Positions 62,208 through 64,000 of a stretch of DNA of 64,000 nucleotides are shown here, in pieces; position 1 is the first letter of the stretch, and the number at the start of each line of letters is the position of its first letter. The DNA comes from Allochromatium warmingii (GTDB taxonomy: Bacteria; Pseudomonadota; Gammaproteobacteria; Chromatiales; Chromatiaceae), in contig NZ_FNOW01000009.1 in NCBI RefSeq assembly GCF_900107145.1, positions 25,189 through 89,188 on the forward strand, given 5' to 3'. Both the position numbers and the translations under genes were made by a program. A model generated the notes under the pieces. That model was given only the letters and a program-made list of their open reading frames with translations. It searched no databases and had not been told where the DNA came from.

Positions 62208-62406
62208 TGCAATGAACCTCAACGAGTGACTCTATTTCTTTCAGTTGTTTTCTTGAATACTTGTGGTTCTTGGCAAGCTCAATTTCAGGCTCAAGCCAAA
62301 ATTTCGCTTCTCCATCGCCTGACACTACATGGACGTGCATCCTTTCCTCTTCTCTTGAGAAGAAGAAAAATCTATATGCACTTTCTTTGAATACTGTAGG
62401 GCTCAT
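62158..62406 (-). CDS. DUF4160-family protein (putative toxin partner)
   Basis: An 82-residue protein: MSPTVFKESAYRFFFFSREEERMHVHVVSGDGEAKFWLEPEIELAKNHKYS is the DUF4160 pattern, with the conserved E..R.HVHV...G.AKFWL. The start ATG lies only 12 bp after the attC-like site at 62419-62490, the short leader expected of an integron cassette gene. Function unproven. Confidence 0.83.
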   Translation of the reverse strand: MSPTVFKESAYRFFFFSREEERMHVHVVSGDGEAKFWLEPEIELAKNHKYSRKQLKEIESLVEVHCNELVSAWQQHFRSGSN

Positions 62407-62418
62407 TTCACCTGCTGC

Positions 62419-62490
62419 ACATAACGCCAAGCTGAGTCGAACCGGTCGAGCGAAAGCAAAACCAGCTTCGGCTGGAGCACCATGTTAAGC
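62419..62490 (-). other. attC-like recombination site 1
   Basis: Read on the minus strand: GCTTAAC (fits R-Y-Y-Y-AAC exactly) at one end, GTTATGT (fits GTTRRRY with one mismatch) at the other, 72 bp overall. Inner segments CCAGCCGAAGCTGG and CAGCTTGGC are partly self-complementary. Size, end boxes and its place just ahead of a small gene pair match an integron attC. Confidence 0.55.
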
Positions 62491-62625
62491 GATTTGGTCG
62501 ATTCAATTTGTTGGGTGAAAATTAAATCAAAATTGATCTTTTTCCTCGATGGGTTTCGTGGCCAATCAGGATTTGCGCCAAAATCGGCATCATCGCATGG
62601 CCACTCTACCCATCCTACCTTGCTA
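62484..62625. repeat. 142-bp direct repeat, copy 1
   Basis: About 96 percent identical, without gaps, to 63493-63634. It starts in the GTTAAGC box of attC-like site 1 and ends TACCTTGCTA. The two copies flank the PIN-domain toxin-antitoxin pair. Small open frames on both strands of the repeat are conserved only because the DNA is. Confidence 0.9.
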
Positions 62626-62653
62626 TTCTCCCCTAAAGCAAAATTAATTTCGG

Positions 62654-62842
62654 CTAGATCACCGTGTTAGGTGATTTCCATTTTTTATCTGGTGATCTTG
62701 GCGGAAGACGCACAAACTTCTTTGAAGATTCTTTTTGCCTTCTCAGAATATCTTGAAAGATAGCATCAATATTGTGGCCGTGCTCTTCGGCATAAGATTC
62801 TCGTAGTTGCCGTGTTTCTTGTATTATCGGATCATTTGACAT
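62654..62842 (-). CDS. Small antitoxin-like protein paired with the PIN-domain protein
   Basis: A 62-residue protein: DPIIQETRQLRESYAEEHGHNIDAIFQDILRRQKES...FVRLPPR. This type is found next to PIN-domain proteins and is presumed to be the antitoxin. It starts 4 bp after the toxin stop (ATG at 62842), giving the toxin-first order. Its last codons (SPNTV) are encoded by an ACCTAAC box like that of the attC-like sites, as often happens in cassette genes. Confidence 0.72.
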   Translation of the reverse strand: MSNDPIIQETRQLRESYAEEHGHNIDAIFQDILRRQKESSKKFVRLPPRSPDKKWKSPNTVI

Positions 62843-62846
62843 GGTT

Positions 62847-63320
62847 TTAGCCCTCAAGAAGCTCAGATGGCGTGCAGATAATCGGTGGCTCATACCCCAA
62901 TAAACGACATACCGCTTCAATTTTTGGTCTCATAATTGCATTCGCAATATGGGTGCAGTTCCATGTTAGCAAAAAGTCGATTCCATTGACTGCGGCGATT
63001 GCAACATGATAAGCGTCAAGCTCAGCTTTTTGAGGCAACGATCCGTGGTTCAGCAAAGCTTCCGCCACTAATTTGACTTCTTCTGTTGCTTCGAGCTCAC
63101 GAATATCTACTAAAGCAGACATCCTCCGAGCCGCAGCATCTAAGTTACCACGCGAGGCTTCCGCAACGACAAACTCAGATATGTACAAGTCGAATTCTGC
63201 TCGTCGATTATCCCACCAATCTGCGGTAATGTTTTGCCACGCGGCCGCACGAATATCTTTGCTTGTTCGAGCGGTAAGATAACTAATCACCGAAGTCTCA
63301 ATGTATACAGTCGGCTTCAT
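62847..63320 (-). CDS. vapC: PIN-domain ribonuclease toxin (VapC-like)
   Basis: A 157-residue PIN-domain protein. Acidic residues of the nuclease site: Glu in VYIETSVISYL (where Asp is usual), Glu in EFVVAEASRG, Asp in ELDAYHVAIAA, and a further polar site in FLLTWNCTHIAN. PIN toxins cut RNA, often tRNA or rRNA. It starts 38 bp after attC-like site 2. Function as a toxin is inferred from the family and the small partner gene. Confidence 0.85.
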   Translation of the reverse strand: MKPTVYIETSVISYLTARTSKDIRAAAWQNITADWWDNRRAEFDLYISEFVVAEASRGNLDAAARRMSALVDIRELEATEEVKLVAEALLNHGSLPQKAELDAYHVAIAAVNGIDFLLTWNCTHIANAIMRPKIEAVCRLLGYEPPIICTPSELLEG

Positions 63321-63357
63321 AATTTTAGGCTTTGCCTCTATGGCTTGATCCTTATTC

Positions 63358-63422
63358 GCTTAAAGCCAACCTCAGCAGCCGCTGAGCGTAGCGAGCAGTC
63401 GGACTGGAGGCGTTTGCTAGGC
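63358..63422 (-). other. attC-like recombination site 2
   Basis: Minus-strand ends GCCTAGC (one mismatch to R-Y-Y-Y-AAC) and TTTAAGC (one mismatch to GTTRRRY), with inner boxes ACGCCTCCAG and CTGAGGTTGGC that pair imperfectly. 65 bp. More degenerate than site 1, but in the right place ahead of the PIN gene. Confidence 0.45.
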
Positions 63423-63492
63423 AATTTTTTCTTTTCAGTTACCTGCGTGGGCTTTCAAAGTTAGGTAAACTGTCCCCGGAAGTCCGCACTGT

Positions 63493-63634
63493 GTTAGGTG
63501 ATTTGGTCGATTCGATTTGTTGGGTAAAAATCAAATCAAAATTGATCTTTTTCCTCGATGGGTTTCGTGGCCAATCAGGATTTGCGCCAAAATCGGCATC
63601 ATCGCATGGCCACTCTACCCATCCTACCTTGCTA
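63493..63634. repeat. 142-bp direct repeat, copy 2
   Basis: Second copy of the repeat at 62484-62625, differing at about five positions and starting with GTTAGGT. The 373-bp gene-free stretch 63321-63693 consists of attC-like site 2, this repeat and the palindrome at 63648-63676. Confidence 0.9.
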
Positions 63635-63647
63635 CCTTGCTGGTTAT

Positions 63648-63676
63648 GTTGGGTTGCCAAAAGTCGGCAACCCAAC
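63648..63676. repeat. Perfect 11-bp palindrome
   Basis: GTTGGGTTGCC and GGCAACCCAAC around AAAAGTC, between the direct repeat and the hicA-like gene. No T-run. It resembles dispersed palindromes of repetitive-element type. Confidence 0.7.
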
Positions 63677-63693
63677 CTACGTTGCTACACTGC

Positions 63694-63900
63694 TTACAAT
63701 TCACTTTCATCAATTCTAGCGACATTCATCAAATGCCGCTGCAAACCTATTTTTAACGGCGCATTTCCGTGAATGGGAACAGAAATACGTGCAATTTCTC
63801 CGGTTTTAGCATAAATATAATGACTTCCATTGATTCGCTTTAACTCCCATCCTTTTCCTTCAATGAGCTTGCAGAATTGCTTTCCGCTGACAGCTTTCAA
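63694..63900 (-). CDS. hicA: HicA-like mRNA interferase
   Basis: A 68-residue HicA-fold protein: SGKQFCKLIEGKGWELKRINGSHYIYAK with the catalytic His in GSHYI, then SVPIHGNAPLKIGLQRHLM. HicA cleaves mRNA and is held by HicB. The start is a TTG; no ATG fits and no clear ribosome site is seen. No hicB lies downstream, and the 100 bp upstream within the window contain none, so the partner is absent or further right. Confidence 0.82.
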   Translation of the reverse strand: MKAVSGKQFCKLIEGKGWELKRINGSHYIYAKTGEIARISVPIHGNAPLKIGLQRHLMNVARIDESEL

Positions 63901-64000
63901 ACAGCTATACTAACCTGATACCGATTTTTCGTTTTTGACAATTAACCGATAATAGAAAAATTCTCTGTCAGCAAAGAACGCAGCTCGCTTTTGTATTGAC

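Noticed and set aside
62482..62670. Similar plus-strand open frames in both copies of the 142-bp repeat (also 63491-63772)
   Set aside because: Similarity follows from the repeated DNA; the frames oppose the toxin-antitoxin genes and cross the attC-like boxes.
63901..64000. hicB antitoxin upstream of the hicA-like gene
   Set aside because: The last 100 bp show no open frame resembling HicB; it could lie beyond the window, so nothing is claimed.

Overview
The window is chromosomal DNA of a sulfur-oxidising gammaproteobacterium, most likely Chromatiales (purple sulfur bacterium or a close chemotrophic relative). The main evidence is a near-complete reverse dissimilatory sulfite reductase operon, dsrABEFHCMKLJOPNR (45034-58176), in the gene order known from Allochromatium vinosum. 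Family-specific residues are intact: DsrE Cys78, DsrH Cys20, DsrC Cys100/Cys111, three CxxCH haem motifs in DsrJ and a twin-arginine signal in DsrO. A NifL-NifA pair, pyruvate:ferredoxin oxidoreductase, gammaproteobacterial lysC-csrA-tRNA-Ser synteny and moderately high GC agree with this.

Layout. 1-245: 5' part of carA. 439-8191 (minus): Ter-type stress operon with four TerD-superfamily proteins, an AIM24-like protein, an ATP-grasp enzyme, a PRTase-TRSP protein and an ABC1-type kinase. 8309-16419 (minus): large hybrid histidine kinase, beta-carbonic anhydrase, nifA and nifL. 16555-19757: rdgB, tsaB and a fused SufS-SufE cysteine desulfurase. 20127-20380: a small CRISPR array (four repeats, three spacers) without adjacent cas genes, followed by a terminator and a RAYT-type transposase. 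21308-34783: hrpB, a secreted alpha-carbonic anhydrase, a methyltransferase, a DHODH-like protein with nifJ, rimI, a secreted protease with a YebG-like gene, a DUF1134 lipoprotein and malQ. 34919-40176 (minus): hyfB-C-E-F, the membrane arm of a group 4 hydrogenase or related ion-pumping complex, without hydrogenase subunits. 40326-42781: a ribbon-helix-helix protein, lysC, csrA, tRNA-Ser(GCT). 42809-44481 (minus): a stand-alone Cas6 (Cmx6-like) gene with two uncharacterised genes, divergent from dsr. 58259-61621: an outer-membrane protein, a DUF3108-like protein and an isolated nuoN. 61665-64000: a cluster of toxin-antitoxin genes with attC-like sites and a 142-bp direct repeat, resembling a degenerate integron cassette array.

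How the parts fit. DsrEFH and DsrC deliver sulfur to DsrAB, DsrMKJOP links this to the membrane quinone/cytochrome pool, DsrL is the NAD(P)H-dependent partner, DsrN amidates sirohaem and DsrR acts in maturation. NifL-NifA and NifJ point to nitrogen fixation and low-potential electron supply, but no nitrogenase genes are in the window. Three families of short dispersed repeats occupy many gene borders, including two junctions inside the dsr operon.

Most worth a second look: the stand-alone Cas6 next to dsr, 22 kb from the orphan CRISPR array; the hyfBCEF module without catalytic subunits; and the cassette-like toxin-antitoxin island beside nuoN. All family calls are from reading the sequence; no database search was run.
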